DNA of 64,000 bases from Dacryopinax spathularia (taxonomy: Eukaryota; Basidiomycota; Dacrymycetes; Dacrymycetales; Dacrymycetaceae). Made by a program: the position numbers and the translations under genes. Shown here piece after piece: positions 1 through 10,614 of the stretch (position 1 is the stretch's first letter; every line of letters begins with the position of its first letter). The stretch lies in contig JBBPFI010000007.1 of assembly GCA_037974965.1 (NCBI GenBank), positions 1,302,001-1,366,000 on the forward strand. The letters run 5' to 3'. The notes below the pieces were generated by a model that did not search any database, was not told where the DNA came from, and was given only the letters and a program-made list of their open reading frames with translations.

Positions 1-3000
1 AAGTTAAACTGGCGGCATGGATTCTCCAGACACATGAAATGGCCTTCTCGTGGGAAGAAGTGGAAATCGGTCGCTTCAGAGACGACTATTTCGACCCTGT
101 GGTGTTCCCCATGATCGAACATACCCCCTGGCAAGACCGCAACTTACCGATACCGCCCGCGTTAGTTGAAAAAGTGATCTCTACGATCCGTGAAAAGATC
201 CAGGCCGGTGCATATGAACCAGCACAGTCAGCGTACCGCTCAACGTGGTTTGTGGTGCTAAAGAAGAATGGAGACTTGCGCCCGGTCATTAATCTACAGC
301 CTCTGAACGGAGTCATGATCAAGAGCTCTTCGGTACCGCCTCTTACCGAACATCTTATCGAATCCTATGGGGGCCGTGCTTGTTACTCCCTCATCGACTT
401 CTTCCGCGGTTTTGAACAGCACAAGTTGGCTCCATCTTCCCGGGATCTTACCACTTTTCAGTCCCCTCTCGGCCCACTCCGTTACTGCGTCGCGCCCATG
501 GGAGCACATAATATGCCAGGCATCATGCAGGATAACGTCACATTCATACTCGAACCAGAGATACCGCACATCACAACACCTTTCATTGACGACGGCGGTA
601 TCAAAGGACCACCAACGCAATATGAGCGGGCCGACGGTACTTATGAAACTACCGCCCATAACGCCGGAATCCGCCGCTTTATCTGGGAGCATCTGGGGGA
701 CGTTCATCGCATTCTCACACGCATCGAACATTCTGGCGCAACACTGTCCGGTGCAAAGGTTGAGATTGCTGTGCCGGAAATCATTCTCCTTGGTCACCGC
801 TGCTCCTACGCCGGTCGCCAACCCGACCCTTCCAAAATTCAAAAGATCCTGGACTGGAAACTCCCTTGTGAGAACATCTCGGAAGTTCGTTCTTTCCTTG
901 GTACTGTCGGGATTATGAGGACGTTCATCCGCAATTACGCACATATCGCACGCCCCCTTGAGGATCTCAAAAAGAAAAACGTGCCGTTTCACTTTAACGA
1001 CATCCATCTTACCGCGGTCCGCACCCTCCAAGCGGCGGCTCAGCAGGCGTTAGAGAATAACGTTCTCCGCCCAATCGATTACGCCTCCCCTAATCGCGTT
1101 ATCTTCGCGGTCGACTCCTCGTCTATCGCAGTCGGTTTTGTCTTATATCAACTTGACGACACTGGGCGCCGACGACCCTCCCGATTCGGTTCCATTACGT
1201 GGAATGATCGAGAGAGCCGCTATTCTCAAGCGAAGCTGGAATGCTACGGACTTTTCCGTGCCTTAAAAGCTTACCGCGTTTGGCTCATCGGCCTCTCTAC
1301 TTTCACTCTAGAGGTTGATGCCCAATATCTGAAAGGCATGATTCGTCACCCTGATATCCAGCCTAATACTACCATCAATCGTTGGCTGGCCTACATTGCC
1401 CTGTTTAACTTCGACCTCGTTCACGTGCCTGCGGAAAAGCATACCGCCCCGGATGGTCTCTCCCGCCGCCCACCTACCACCACTGATCCCACTCAAGAGG
1501 ATGTTCCTGAATATGACGAAGACACCCTCAACCTATCAACGACACCTGTTCTTTTCCTTTACCTATCGTTGACCTTTCCCCGCCGTCCCCCCCTTCCCAG
1601 GCCTGGAGTGCCTGTCTTTTTTTGGCCCGAAGAGGGAGACCTGCCGCACGAAAAGCCGAATAACGCACCGTTATCGCCGCTTACGACACCCCCTCAATCA
1701 CCAACGAGTGAAACTCCCTCCTTACCAGACCAGCGCCTGCACAAGGTGGATGAGGGCCATTATATATCGTCCCCATTAACCACGCCGCCGGATAGCCCAG
1801 TAACGTGGCAGGAACGAGAACTGCCCTGGGCCACAGAGGGTCACTTATCGGAAGTACCGATGGCGGTACCTGAACAGGGCCCACCGGAGTGGAACGATAC
1901 AATAACGCCGAGTTTGTCCTTCTTACCGCGTTCCTCTAACGCCGCCAAGATGGACACGGATATTCAGAAGATCATCAAATACCAGCGTACATTGAAGCGA
2001 CCTGGGGACACGTCTGACAAGGAATGGCGAAGAATACTGAAAATATCGGCGCGATTCTTCATAGGAAATAATGGTGAATTATACAAGAGGGACGACAACG
2101 GTAACCACCTCTTATACCTACCGTACGAGCGGCGGTACCGGGCGTTACGCATGGCCCATGACGAGCTAGGGCATAAAGGACTAAGGACGATCCGAGCACA
2201 TCTTATGCTACGATTTTGGTGGCCACGGATGGCGGAGGACATCGCCTGGTATATCAAAACTTGTCTATCATGTCAACAACAGCAAACAACGAGGATCCTC
2301 CTCCCCCCAACTGTCCAGACGCCCGCGAAACTGTTCGGAAAAGCATACTGTGATACCATGCTTATGCCCATTTCGAAAACGCCGAAAGCGGGGTACCGAT
2401 ACATTGCATAAGCCCGATGTTCATTAACGCACTATCCAGAATGGTGTATGTTACGGAATGAAAGTGGAAAAAACCTGGCCGATTTCATTTTCAATACGCT
2501 CCTATGCAGGTGGGGAACTGTATATGAAATCGTCACCGACAACGGTACTCCATGGGTTAACGCGCTTTCGACGCTAACGCAAAAATACGCGATATCCCAC
2601 ATCCGCATATCGGGTTACAACTCCCGAGCAAACGGGTTGGTCGAACAATCCCACCGCGGAGTACGAGAAAGTATTGTACGGGCGGCACAGGGCAACATAG
2701 GGGGTTGGCCGGCGATCCTCCCTACCATATTCTGGGCCGAACGCGTAATGCTCAGCAGCGTTACTGGGCTAACGCCATATTATATGGCACACGGGACGCA
2801 CCCAACATTGCCTATAGACCTGGTCGAAGCTACCTTCCTTGTCGAAACTCCCTCGGAACTATGTTCACGAGAGGAACTAATCACCAGACGCGCGAGACAA
2901 TTAGAGCGAAGACCGGAGGACCTCGCCCGCATTCATGAGAAAATACTCCTGGCTCGAGAACACTCAGCGGAAAGGTTCCGCAAGAAGTATGCAAACCTCA

Positions 3001-3338
3001 TTAGTGACGCATCGTATGATCCGGGTTCCTTGGTTCTACTGCGCAACTCCCGAAATGACGGAGACCTTCGGGACAAAACGTTACCGCGTTATATCGGCCC
3101 TTTTGTTGTGATCAAACGGAATCGTGGAGGAGCATATACCATAGCTGAGTTGGACGGTACGATCGGACGCCAAGCCGTCGCAGGATTCAGATTGGTGCCT
3201 TTTCACACCAGGGTGGAGTTCAAAGCGCAAGTGGATGAGCTTATGAAACGCTTACAAGACCTCCCGTATCGTCTCACGGCAGAGGATACCGATGACAATA
3301 CCGATGCGTTACCCGAACCGACTTCGGGGAATCCGTAG
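1..3338 (+). pseudogene. Element 1 pol (RT, RNase H, integrase), 5'-truncated by the window, broken
   Basis: The reading frame is already open at the first bases. Domains in order are: reverse transcriptase with the catalytic motif FIDD (the family YxDD box), RNase H with AVDSSSIAVG, a long proline-rich linker not seen in element 2, an integrase zinc-binding region (HDELGHKG, then CLSCQQQ), the integrase core with SDNG-like TDNGTPW and a downstream glutamate in LVEQSHRG, and a GPF-type C-terminal module. It is a relict of a Ty3/gypsy polyprotein and appears to carry about one break. No chromodomain is visible after the integrase. Confidence 0.85.
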
Positions 3339-3339
3339 A

Positions 3340-3639
3340 CGGTTAACAAAGTAGCGGGGCAACTAGGACACGATACCCATACCACTGTCTAGACCATACC
3401 AACCGGCAGACCGGATACAGAAGGGACACCTGCCTACAGCAAGAAACTCAACTTCGCCAAGAAAACATAACACGAAACCTTCCCAAATTCTATCCCCTTT
3501 TCGATCAGTCTTCACACACGCGCATCGGTGGTTTTTTCACACTATTTCTTTCCTCCGCACGGTATCCTACACATACACCATGGGGTAATTCTAACTACAC
3601 CCCCGCTCCGAAGAAAAGAAATACTGCGCCTAACGACGG
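3340..3639. other. Element 1 post-pol non-coding stretch
   Basis: No convincing coding sequence. Around 3527-3560 it shares the string TTTTTCACACT.TTTCTTTCC with element 2 at about 10496-10517. This marks a conserved spot between the pol end and the opposite-strand gene, probably where the two converging transcripts end. The termination role is inference. Confidence 0.5.
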
Positions 3640-3932
3640 CGTTATATTTCCTCCTCTCCTTCCTCCTCACGCGCGTCATCCGTACCTGGAGGAGGCACCT
3701 CGTAGTCGCTATCAGAGTCATCAACGGATGACTCCTCCTCCAGAGCAGCGTCCACCTGCTGCTCTTCATCCCCCTCCCTCGCTTCCTTGGCCGCGATAAT
3801 CGGGTCGGTAGGGTTACCATAACGCTCTACCGACTTTTTCGCCCTCTTGGGGCGAGCACTCTCTTCCTGAAGTTCTTCCGCCTCTTCTCCTTCGGCACCG
3901 AGCTCGGGCGAGACACGCTTCCTCTTCGTACC
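3640..3932 (-). pseudogene. Element 1 opposite-strand ORF, C-terminal part, cut by element 2
   Basis: Read on the minus strand this piece is open to its stop near 3640. It begins with a basic KRKR patch and continues into a highly acidic tail (DDSDSDYEVPPPG, then EEEGEEE). The composition suggests a nuclear, chromatin-type protein tail. Element 2 lies immediately beside it. More opposite-strand coding-like sequence lies on the far side of element 2. No family was recognised for this piece by itself. Confidence 0.5.
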
Positions 3933-3934
3933 GA

Positions 3935-4279
3935 TGAGCTGCTTATCGGAATTTCGGCCATTATCGCGACTTCGATATAGGGACCGGACGCACGGGGAGG
4001 ACCGCTGGGCTGGATCCGCGATCCGAAACCTGCGTTTCGGATACGAAAAGGGTGGCGGACGAGCCCGAACTCATTACTTAGACTCATATATAAGCAAAGA
4101 TCTGTACCAGACATTCGTTATCGATTCCGTTTTACCCCTTTCTAGCTCTACCTATCACTTCGACTTGACTACACGCCAGATCACTCTTTTCGACTCCGAA
4201 ATACGTACGGGACACCACCGAAAAGCCATATCGACGCTATCCCTTGATGCTTTGGGTCTAACCTAACAGTATCTATTCA
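3935..4279 (+). repeat. 5' LTR of element 2
   Basis: Starts TGAGCTGCTTATCGG and ends TATCTATTCA. It matches 13516-13860 at all but one position (A at 4086 against G at 13667). It contains a TATA-like motif near 4087. Confidence 0.95.
4085..4095 (+). promoter_or_regulatory. TATA-like box inside the 5' LTR
   Basis: The sequence TCATATATAAG lies in the middle of the LTR, where the U3 promoter of LTR elements normally sits. It would drive transcription of gag-pol. The 3' LTR has TCGTATATAAG at the same place. Confidence 0.55.
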
Positions 4280-4518
4280 TTTGGAGGTCGATTTGGGATA
4301 CTTCGACTTGGCTTTCGACGTCCACTCGCCGATATAACGATACGCACGCCGCCAACCTGTCCACTCGTAGTGGAAAGCCGTACTCGACGGTTTCCTCTCG
4401 TCTACCGATTCGCGCTACAACTTCGAACCATACCGTACGATCTCGCTCCGCTCCGGTCTCGTCCCGGAGTATCGAAAAACTTTCTATCCGACACACCGTT
4501 ACTTCCGAAATATCCGAA

Positions 4519-6783
4519 ATGCCCACAGTAGACCCTGTTGTCTCAGCGCCACGCGGGAGCATGCCTCTCCGTACGGCCCGGCCGTATCTCGACAGTGTTG
4601 CACCCGAAACAGTGGTACGGTACTTCGAGGATGTGGAGCAGTGTGCCGAAAATGCTGGGCTACCCCCGAGAGACTGTATCAAGTGGGCACTTCGGTACGC
4701 GCCCACCGATGTTGCCGAAACCTGGAAAACCTTTCCATCCGCAGAGGGCGACGATTACCCGGCGTTCAAACGGGATGTCCTAGGACTCTACCCCGGCGCG
4801 GTCGAAGACGACTCCCTCTATACGCGAAGCGATCTTGAACAGGTCGTTAGCATGAGCGCCGGTATCCAAATGCTTAACCGTGCCCAGCTCGCGGAATACC
4901 GCCGTGTGTTCCTTCGTATTTCGACGTGGCTCAGCAAGAAGAAGCGAATTTCGGACTACGAGAGAAATGCGCTGTTCATGCGGGGATTTCATTACGAATT
5001 CCAGGACAAACTCCGGAACCGCCTGCTTATTAAAAAGCCTGACCAGCGCCCGGACGACCCATACGACATGGAGGACGTGATCGCGGCGGCTGAATTCCTG
5101 TTAGCAGGGACGTCTACAAGCGGTCCATATGTTCCGCTCACGACGGCGAGCTCGATACCTGCCGTACCGTCGCCGCCATCCGGTGGACATCAGTCCGGAC
5201 CGGCTCCCAATCCTCCGGTGAAGACCGAAACGGAAGCCGGTCTAATGACCGCTATTTCGACTCTTATGACAACCGTCGAAACGCTCCTGCGACGCGATAT
5301 GGAACGCGGCGCGTTGCCACCAGCTGCAAGCGGGAATTTCGGTCAAGGGTACCCGACACAGGCGGCGCGACCTGCGATGAACCCGAACCCATCCAATAAC
5401 GGAGGGTGTCTGTGGTGCGGACAGTCCGGACACATGATGAGGGAGTGTAACGACCTCGAAGATCATCTTCGACGGGGCCTCGTGATCCGAAATGCTACTA
5501 CGAACCGTCTCACGCTACCGAACGGCATGTTGTTGCCACGCGTAATGGGTGCGAACATGAAAGAGAATGTGATTTCCTGGCATAGTCGCAATCCGAATCA
5601 GACGGTTGCAGACCTAAATGCTCGGGCAAACATTCCGAACCGTGGGAACGCCCCAGTAAACCTCGTCTCCGTTGTATCGGACGTTCCGCCCTTCACCATA
5701 GACGTACCCAACGACGCCTTGCCCTTTTCGGTCGCCGATGTGCACTTGGCCCCGGCCGCGGACGAAGACGACGTGAGGGATCTGGAACGAACACTAGCGG
5801 TGCTTCAAACACAGCTGCACCGGGCCCGCAACCGAAGGCAACAGGAAGGAAGGCCGCTCCCCATACGCCGCGAACGTCCGGCCGAACCACCGAGAGCTAA
5901 GGAGGTGCCGAATCGTCGCGGACGAGAAACAACACCGGAAGAAATTATCGAACGCTCGGTCGAGGAGCGGGAGATGGTCGATAAGCCAGTCGAAAACACC
6001 GAAATCAAAGAGCCGACTCGTACTCATCTCAGAGCTCCGGTAGAGGATGATAGTCGAGCGGAAAAAGTTATTTCGTCGATAATGGCCAGCGAGTTGACTG
6101 TGTCGGTCCGGGATATGCTCGCCATTTCTCCTCAAATCCGAAAGTATTTTTGTCAGCAAACCACCACTAAGCGGCTGCCCAAGCCCAATACAGTCTTATC
6201 GGCAGAACCTACGGCACCCCTGGAGGTCGTCTCGGAAGACATCGAAAAACAGCTCCTGCCGGAGGCGCGAAGCGATATTTACGACTATGTGATGCATGTG
6301 TCCGGAAATCCGAAGGCGCCTAAAGGAGCCATTGTGGCTCCATCGATGGTCGAGCTTCGAACCATAAACGTGCTGGTTGGAGATGACGATGTAGCCGTCG
6401 CTGGCACGCTGGATTCCGGCGCATCGGTGGTTCTTATGAACCACGATATCTGGAAGAAGTTGCACATCGTCTACGAACAGACTCCGGGACACATCCGTTC
6501 GGCCAACGGAGCGACTACGGCCACCGAAGGTCTTATCCGAAATCTTCGTTTATCGGTCGGGCCGGTCACCGGGTTGTTTCAGGTTCACGTTATAAAGAAT
6601 CTTCCGGTTCTACTGCTTTTGGGCAGGCCGTTCCTGACACTATTCAACGCCGAAATGAAGGACTTCGGTAATGGCGAATCGGAACTGACCATAACATGCC
6701 CGAATACTGGGGTTACTGTTGTCCTCGCGACTCACGCAGCCGGAAATCATTCCGAACCGGCTGCGATAGAGGAGGATTTTTAG
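4519..6783 (+). CDS. Element 2 gag-protease polyprotein
   Basis: A 754-residue ORF with an ATG start, about 240 nt after the 5' LTR. The N-terminal half is the capsid-like gag region. Around residues 297-310 there is a CCHC zinc knuckle, CLWCGQSGHMMREC, for RNA binding. Near residue 640 the motif TLDSGASVVL is the active site of a retropepsin-type aspartic protease, followed by LLLLGRPFL, the second conserved strand of that fold. The order gag-knuckle-protease is typical of Ty3/gypsy. Its 3' end overlaps the pol ORF in another frame, as in families that use frameshifting to make the fusion protein. Confidence 0.9.
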   Translation: MPTVDPVVSAPRGSMPLRTARPYLDSVAPETVVRYFEDVEQCAENAGLPPRDCIKWALRYAPTDVAETWKTFPSAEGDDYPAFKRDVLGLYPGAVEDDSLYTRSDLEQVVSMSAGIQMLNRAQLAEYRRVFLRISTWLSKKKRISDYERNALFMRGFHYEFQDKLRNRLLIKKPDQRPDDPYDMEDVIAAAEFLLAGTSTSGPYVPLTTASSIPAVPSPPSGGHQSGPAPNPPVKTETEAGLMTAISTLMTTVETLLRRDMERGALPPAASGNFGQGYPTQAARPAMNPNPSNNGGCLWCGQSGHMMRECNDLEDHLRRGLVIRNATTNRLTLPNGMLLPRVMGANMKENVISWHSRNPNQTVADLNARANIPNRGNAPVNLVSVVSDVPPFTIDVPNDALPFSVADVHLAPAADEDDVRDLERTLAVLQTQLHRARNRRQQEGRPLPIRRERPAEPPRAKEVPNRRGRETTPEEIIERSVEEREMVDKPVENTEIKEPTRTHLRAPVEDDSRAEKVISSIMASELTVSVRDMLAISPQIRKYFCQQTTTKRLPKPNTVLSAEPTAPLEVVSEDIEKQLLPEARSDIYDYVMHVSGNPKAPKGAIVAPSMVELRTINVLVGDDDVAVAGTLDSGASVVLMNHDIWKKLHIVYEQTPGHIRSANGATTATEGLIRNLRLSVGPVTGLFQVHVIKNLPVLLLLGRPFLTLFNAEMKDFGNGESELTITCPNTGVTVVLATHAAGNHSEPAAIEEDF

Positions 6784-9700
6784 GAGTCAAGGACCCGGTA
6801 AACCTACGGCGAGACGACCAGATGATATCGACATTAGCTCTTCTTATTCCACGAATAGACATTATCGATCGCGAAACCTTATCTCAACATTATTTCTTCG
6901 ATACCATCCAACATGCCCTCGCGATCCGAAAATACAAGAAAGTCGACGAGCGCGTGAAGCCCGTCCCGGCACCACATCCGGAGCACCTAAAAATACGACG
7001 TCGTTTCCCTTCAAATCCTCTCGAGCACATGAAGGCTTTACCGAAACATCCGCCCGAGTTTTCTCCGGGCTTTCGACTTACCCAGGAACGGTTCGATGCC
7101 TTGAATATCAACCGACATAACTTCCTTTGGCCGGAAGAGGAGAAACTGGTGGCGTGGATTTATCGCGAACACGAAAATGCTTTTTCTTGGACAGAGTCCG
7201 AAATTGGGCGCTTTCGTGATGACTACTTCGATCCAGTCGTTTTTCCCACAGTCGAACACACTCCATGGCAGGAGCGAAATATACCGATCCCTCCTGGTAT
7301 CCTCGAGAGCGTCCTCGACATGCTTCGCGAGAAGGTGAAGGCCGGAACGTATGAGCCCTCCCAATCGGCGTACAGGTCGAAGTGGTTCGTCGTACCGAAA
7401 AAGAGTGGGGAGCACCGATTGGTTATCGATGCACGGCCGCTCAATGGCGTCATGATCCGAAGCACATCGGTCCCACCTATTACGGAACATCTTCTGGAAA
7501 GTTACGGCGGACGCGCATGTTATGGACTCCTAGACTTCTATCGCGGTTTCGAGCAGCATTCGCTCGCACCAGAATCGCGGGATCTGACGTCCTTTCAAAC
7601 GCTCATCGGGCCTCTTCGCTATACTGTCGCCCCTATGGGAGCTCACAATATGCCTGGTATCATGCAGGATAATGTGAATTTCTTGTTTAGCGACGAAATT
7701 CCTCATATCACAACGCCCTTTATCGACGACTTAGGCATTAAAGGACCTACGACTCGTTACGAGACTAGAGGCGGGTACGAAACGATTCGCGAGAACAACG
7801 GCATACGCCGCTTTGTGTTCGAACACCTCACGAATGTTCACCGGATCATTACCCGCGCGGAGCATGCTGGAGCGACCTTCTCCGGGCCAAAGGCGGAGTT
7901 ATGCTCTCCCGAAATTATCCTTTTGGGGCATCGATGCTCATACGAAGGGCGACACCCTGATCCAGCGAAGGTGCAAAAGATAATCGAATGGAAACTACCT
8001 TGCGAAAACATTTCGGAGGTACGAGCCTTCTTGGGAACTGTTGGTATCATGCGAATTTTCATTCGCGATTTCGCCCGCATTGCTCGACCCCTGGAGAACC
8101 TCAAACGAAAGGACGTAGAGTTCCGTTTCGGCGATCGCGAATGGAACGCGGTACGCCAGCTCCAGGCAGCGGCCCTCGAAGCGGAACGCAATCACGTTCT
8201 GACCCCGATCGATTACAAATGTGGACGCCGCGTCATCCTTGCTGTGGACTCTTCGAACATCGCGGTAGGTTTCGTACTATATCAAGAGGATGAAAAGGGG
8301 CGGCGGCGTCCATGTCGATTTGGCTCGGTCGCATGGAACGACAGAGAATCGAAATACTCTCAGCCTAAACTCGAACTGTACGGAGTGTATCAGGCACTTC
8401 GACATTACCGTATCTGGCTGGTCGGCTTGCCCGAGTTCACGCTCGAAGTGGACGCGAAATATATCAAAGGAATGCTGAACAATCCCGACGCATGCCCAAC
8501 TACGGTGCTTAACCGATGGGTCTCCTGGATTCACCTATTCCCATTCAAACTTGTACACGTACCGGCGGACCGACACGTTGCTCCGGACGGGTTATCGCGG
8601 CGGCCACCAGCCGATATTACCGAAATTCAGGACCGACTTCCAGACGAATTTGAAGATGATACGCTCAACCTGTCTCAGGTGTTCACACTAGAACTCGCGT
8701 CGCAGCCGCGAGTTCCGGTCCTTTTGGCCCAGGGGGGGGATGATCCCGGCGCAGAGGCGGAGATACCCCGTGACGCCAAGACCGTGAAGCAGGACGAGAC
8801 GATCGAAAAGGTGATTCGATACCTTCGGTCCTTCCGCCGGCCTCCGCGTATGCTCGACAAGGAGTTCAAAGCGTTCTTACGGTATACTACGAAATTCTTC
8901 CTGCGGGGCGAAGACGATTTGTACAAGAGAGACAGCAACGGAAAGCACCGGCTTTACGTTTCATATCCAGATCGATTCGAGATACTAGAGGCAATGCATG
9001 ACGACCTTGGTCACCGCGGGTTCAGGACGGTACACGCTCACATCCGGCTCCGGTATTGGTGGCCCAGTCTTACACAAGACGTTAAGTGGTTTCTCAAGAC
9101 GTGCGACCAATGCCAGGCGCAACAAATGAAGCATGTACACATTCCACCGACTGCACAAATGCCGCAGAACCTCTTCTATAGAGCCCACTGCGACACGATG
9201 TTCATGCCAGTATCGCGAGGCAAGCAACGGGGTTATCGGTACATATTTCAGGCCCGCTGCTCTCTTACACATTATCCGGAGTTCGCGATCTCGAAAACCG
9301 AAAATGCCGAAAATATCGCGGAGTTCCTGTATAGTTCCGTGCTATGCCGCTGGGGTGCTATTGCCGAAATCGTCAGCGACAACGGTACGCCTTGGGTCCG
9401 CGCGTTGGAACAGCTCGCAGAAAAGTATAGCATAACGCATATCCGAATTTCGGGGTACAACTCGCGCGCGAATGGGACGGTCGAACAGAGTCATCGGAAC
9501 GTTCGCGAATCTATCGTCAAGGTCTGTAAAGGAAATACAGCCGACTGGCCAGCTTCTGTACCAGCCGTCTTCTGGGCGGAACGCATTTCGGTGCATACGG
9601 CAACCGGCATGAGTCCATATTACATGGCGCATGGGACTCATCCTACGTTACCAATGGATATTGTTCAAGCAACCTGGTTGGTTCCACCTCCGGAGAAGAT

Positions 9701-10361
9701 ATTCAGCCGAGCAGAACTCATAGCCTACCGTGCAAGACAATTGCTCAAACGCGAGACGGATTTGAATGAGATCCGGCGTCGAATCCTGCAGGCCCGACAA
9801 GTATCGGCCGAGCGGTTTCGCAGAAAGTTCGAAAATATAATATCGGACGAGACGTTTGAACCGGGTCGCCTGGTATTGATTCGAAATACTGCAAACGACG
9901 GACCGATGCGAGACAAAACACTTCCGAGATATCTCGGTCCCTTCGTTGTTGTCAAACGCACACGCGGTGGAGCATATGTGGTCGCAGACCTTGACGGCAC
10001 GCCTTTTCGAAATTCCATCGCGGCCTTCAGGATTATTCCGTACTATGCTCGCTTGGATTTGAGGACGCACATCGACGCAATACTGCGTAAGCTTCGGGAA
10101 GCGCCATACGCGGTCGATGTGGACTCGCAGGCACGGCGGCCGAGAGAAGAACGGGAAGCCGCAGAAGACGACGAAGACGAAGATGAACAAGAGGAAGAAG
10201 AAGAAGACGAAGAAGACGAAGAAGAAGAAGAAGAAGAAGAAGAAGAAGAAGAAGAAGAAGAAGAAGAAGGAGAAGGAGAAGAAGAAGAAGCAGAAGAAGA
10301 AGAAGGAGAAGAAGACGAGGACGAAGACGAAGGAGAGGACGACGATGCGGGAAACATATAA
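6696..10361 (+). CDS. Element 2 pol polyprotein (RT, RNase H, integrase)
   Basis: A 1221-residue ORF overlapping gag-pro by 88 nt. Visible domains in order are: reverse transcriptase with FIDDLGIKG as the metal-binding box, RNase H with ILAVDSSNIAVGFVLY, an integrase zinc-binding region (HDDLGHRG, then CDQCQ), the integrase core with D in AHCDTMF, D in VSDNGTPW and E in TVEQSHRN, then a GPF-type module (YLGPFVVVKR). The last 80 or so residues are almost all Glu and Asp, encoded by a GAA-rich repeat, and have no counterpart in element 1. No chromodomain is seen. The phenylalanine in place of tyrosine in the RT box is shared by both copies, so it is a family trait. Confidence 0.92.
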   Translation: MPEYWGYCCPRDSRSRKSFRTGCDRGGFLGVKDPVNLRRDDQMISTLALLIPRIDIIDRETLSQHYFFDTIQHALAIRKYKKVDERVKPVPAPHPEHLKIRRRFPSNPLEHMKALPKHPPEFSPGFRLTQERFDALNINRHNFLWPEEEKLVAWIYREHENAFSWTESEIGRFRDDYFDPVVFPTVEHTPWQERNIPIPPGILESVLDMLREKVKAGTYEPSQSAYRSKWFVVPKKSGEHRLVIDARPLNGVMIRSTSVPPITEHLLESYGGRACYGLLDFYRGFEQHSLAPESRDLTSFQTLIGPLRYTVAPMGAHNMPGIMQDNVNFLFSDEIPHITTPFIDDLGIKGPTTRYETRGGYETIRENNGIRRFVFEHLTNVHRIITRAEHAGATFSGPKAELCSPEIILLGHRCSYEGRHPDPAKVQKIIEWKLPCENISEVRAFLGTVGIMRIFIRDFARIARPLENLKRKDVEFRFGDREWNAVRQLQAAALEAERNHVLTPIDYKCGRRVILAVDSSNIAVGFVLYQEDEKGRRRPCRFGSVAWNDRESKYSQPKLELYGVYQALRHYRIWLVGLPEFTLEVDAKYIKGMLNNPDACPTTVLNRWVSWIHLFPFKLVHVPADRHVAPDGLSRRPPADITEIQDRLPDEFEDDTLNLSQVFTLELASQPRVPVLLAQGGDDPGAEAEIPRDAKTVKQDETIEKVIRYLRSFRRPPRMLDKEFKAFLRYTTKFFLRGEDDLYKRDSNGKHRLYVSYPDRFEILEAMHDDLGHRGFRTVHAHIRLRYWWPSLTQDVKWFLKTCDQCQAQQMKHVHIPPTAQMPQNLFYRAHCDTMFMPVSRGKQRGYRYIFQARCSLTHYPEFAISKTENAENIAEFLYSSVLCRWGAIAEIVSDNGTPWVRALEQLAEKYSITHIRISGYNSRANGTVEQSHRNVRESIVKVCKGNTADWPASVPAVFWAERISVHTATGMSPYYMAHGTHPTLPMDIVQATWLVPPPEKIFSRAELIAYRARQLLKRETDLNEIRRRILQARQVSAERFRRKFENIISDETFEPGRLVLIRNTANDGPMRDKTLPRYLGPFVVVKRTRGGAYVVADLDGTPFRNSIAAFRIIPYYARLDLRTHIDAILRKLREAPYAVDVDSQARRPREEREAAEDDEDEDEQEEEEEDEEDEEEEEEEEEEEEEEEEEGEGEEEEAEEEEGEEDEDEDEGEDDDAGNI
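10183..10352 (+). repeat. GAA-rich microsatellite encoding the acidic pol tail
   Basis: Long uninterrupted and interrupted runs of GAA/GAC/GAG in frame with pol. They give a tail of dozens of acidic residues. The complementary poly-Leu, poly-Ser and poly-Phe ORFs are shadows of this repeat. Confidence 0.95.
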
Positions 10362-10614
10362 AAGCCGGAAAAATCCGAAATACCATTTCGAACCTAGACG
10401 ACATAGACTTAGACGTCGCAAGCCTGCATACCAGACACCATAGGCCAAATACCTTAAAGTCCTTCGATCCGAAATTACCGAAATTCACGCGATTGGTTTT
10501 TCACACTGTTTCTTTCCACCGCACTATCTATCGTACAGCAAAAAACTACCTGGAGCATTTCTAACTACCGCTCCCTCCATTTCGACCCGCTGCCGAAACC
10601 CTCCGGACTCCGCT

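Noticed and set aside
294-1031. Minus-strand 245-codon ORF opposite element 1 pol
   Set aside because: Shadow of the RT domain. No motif.
9648-10488. Long minus-strand ORFs with poly-Phe, poly-Leu and poly-Ser
   Set aside because: Shadows of the GAA repeat that encodes the acidic tail of pol.
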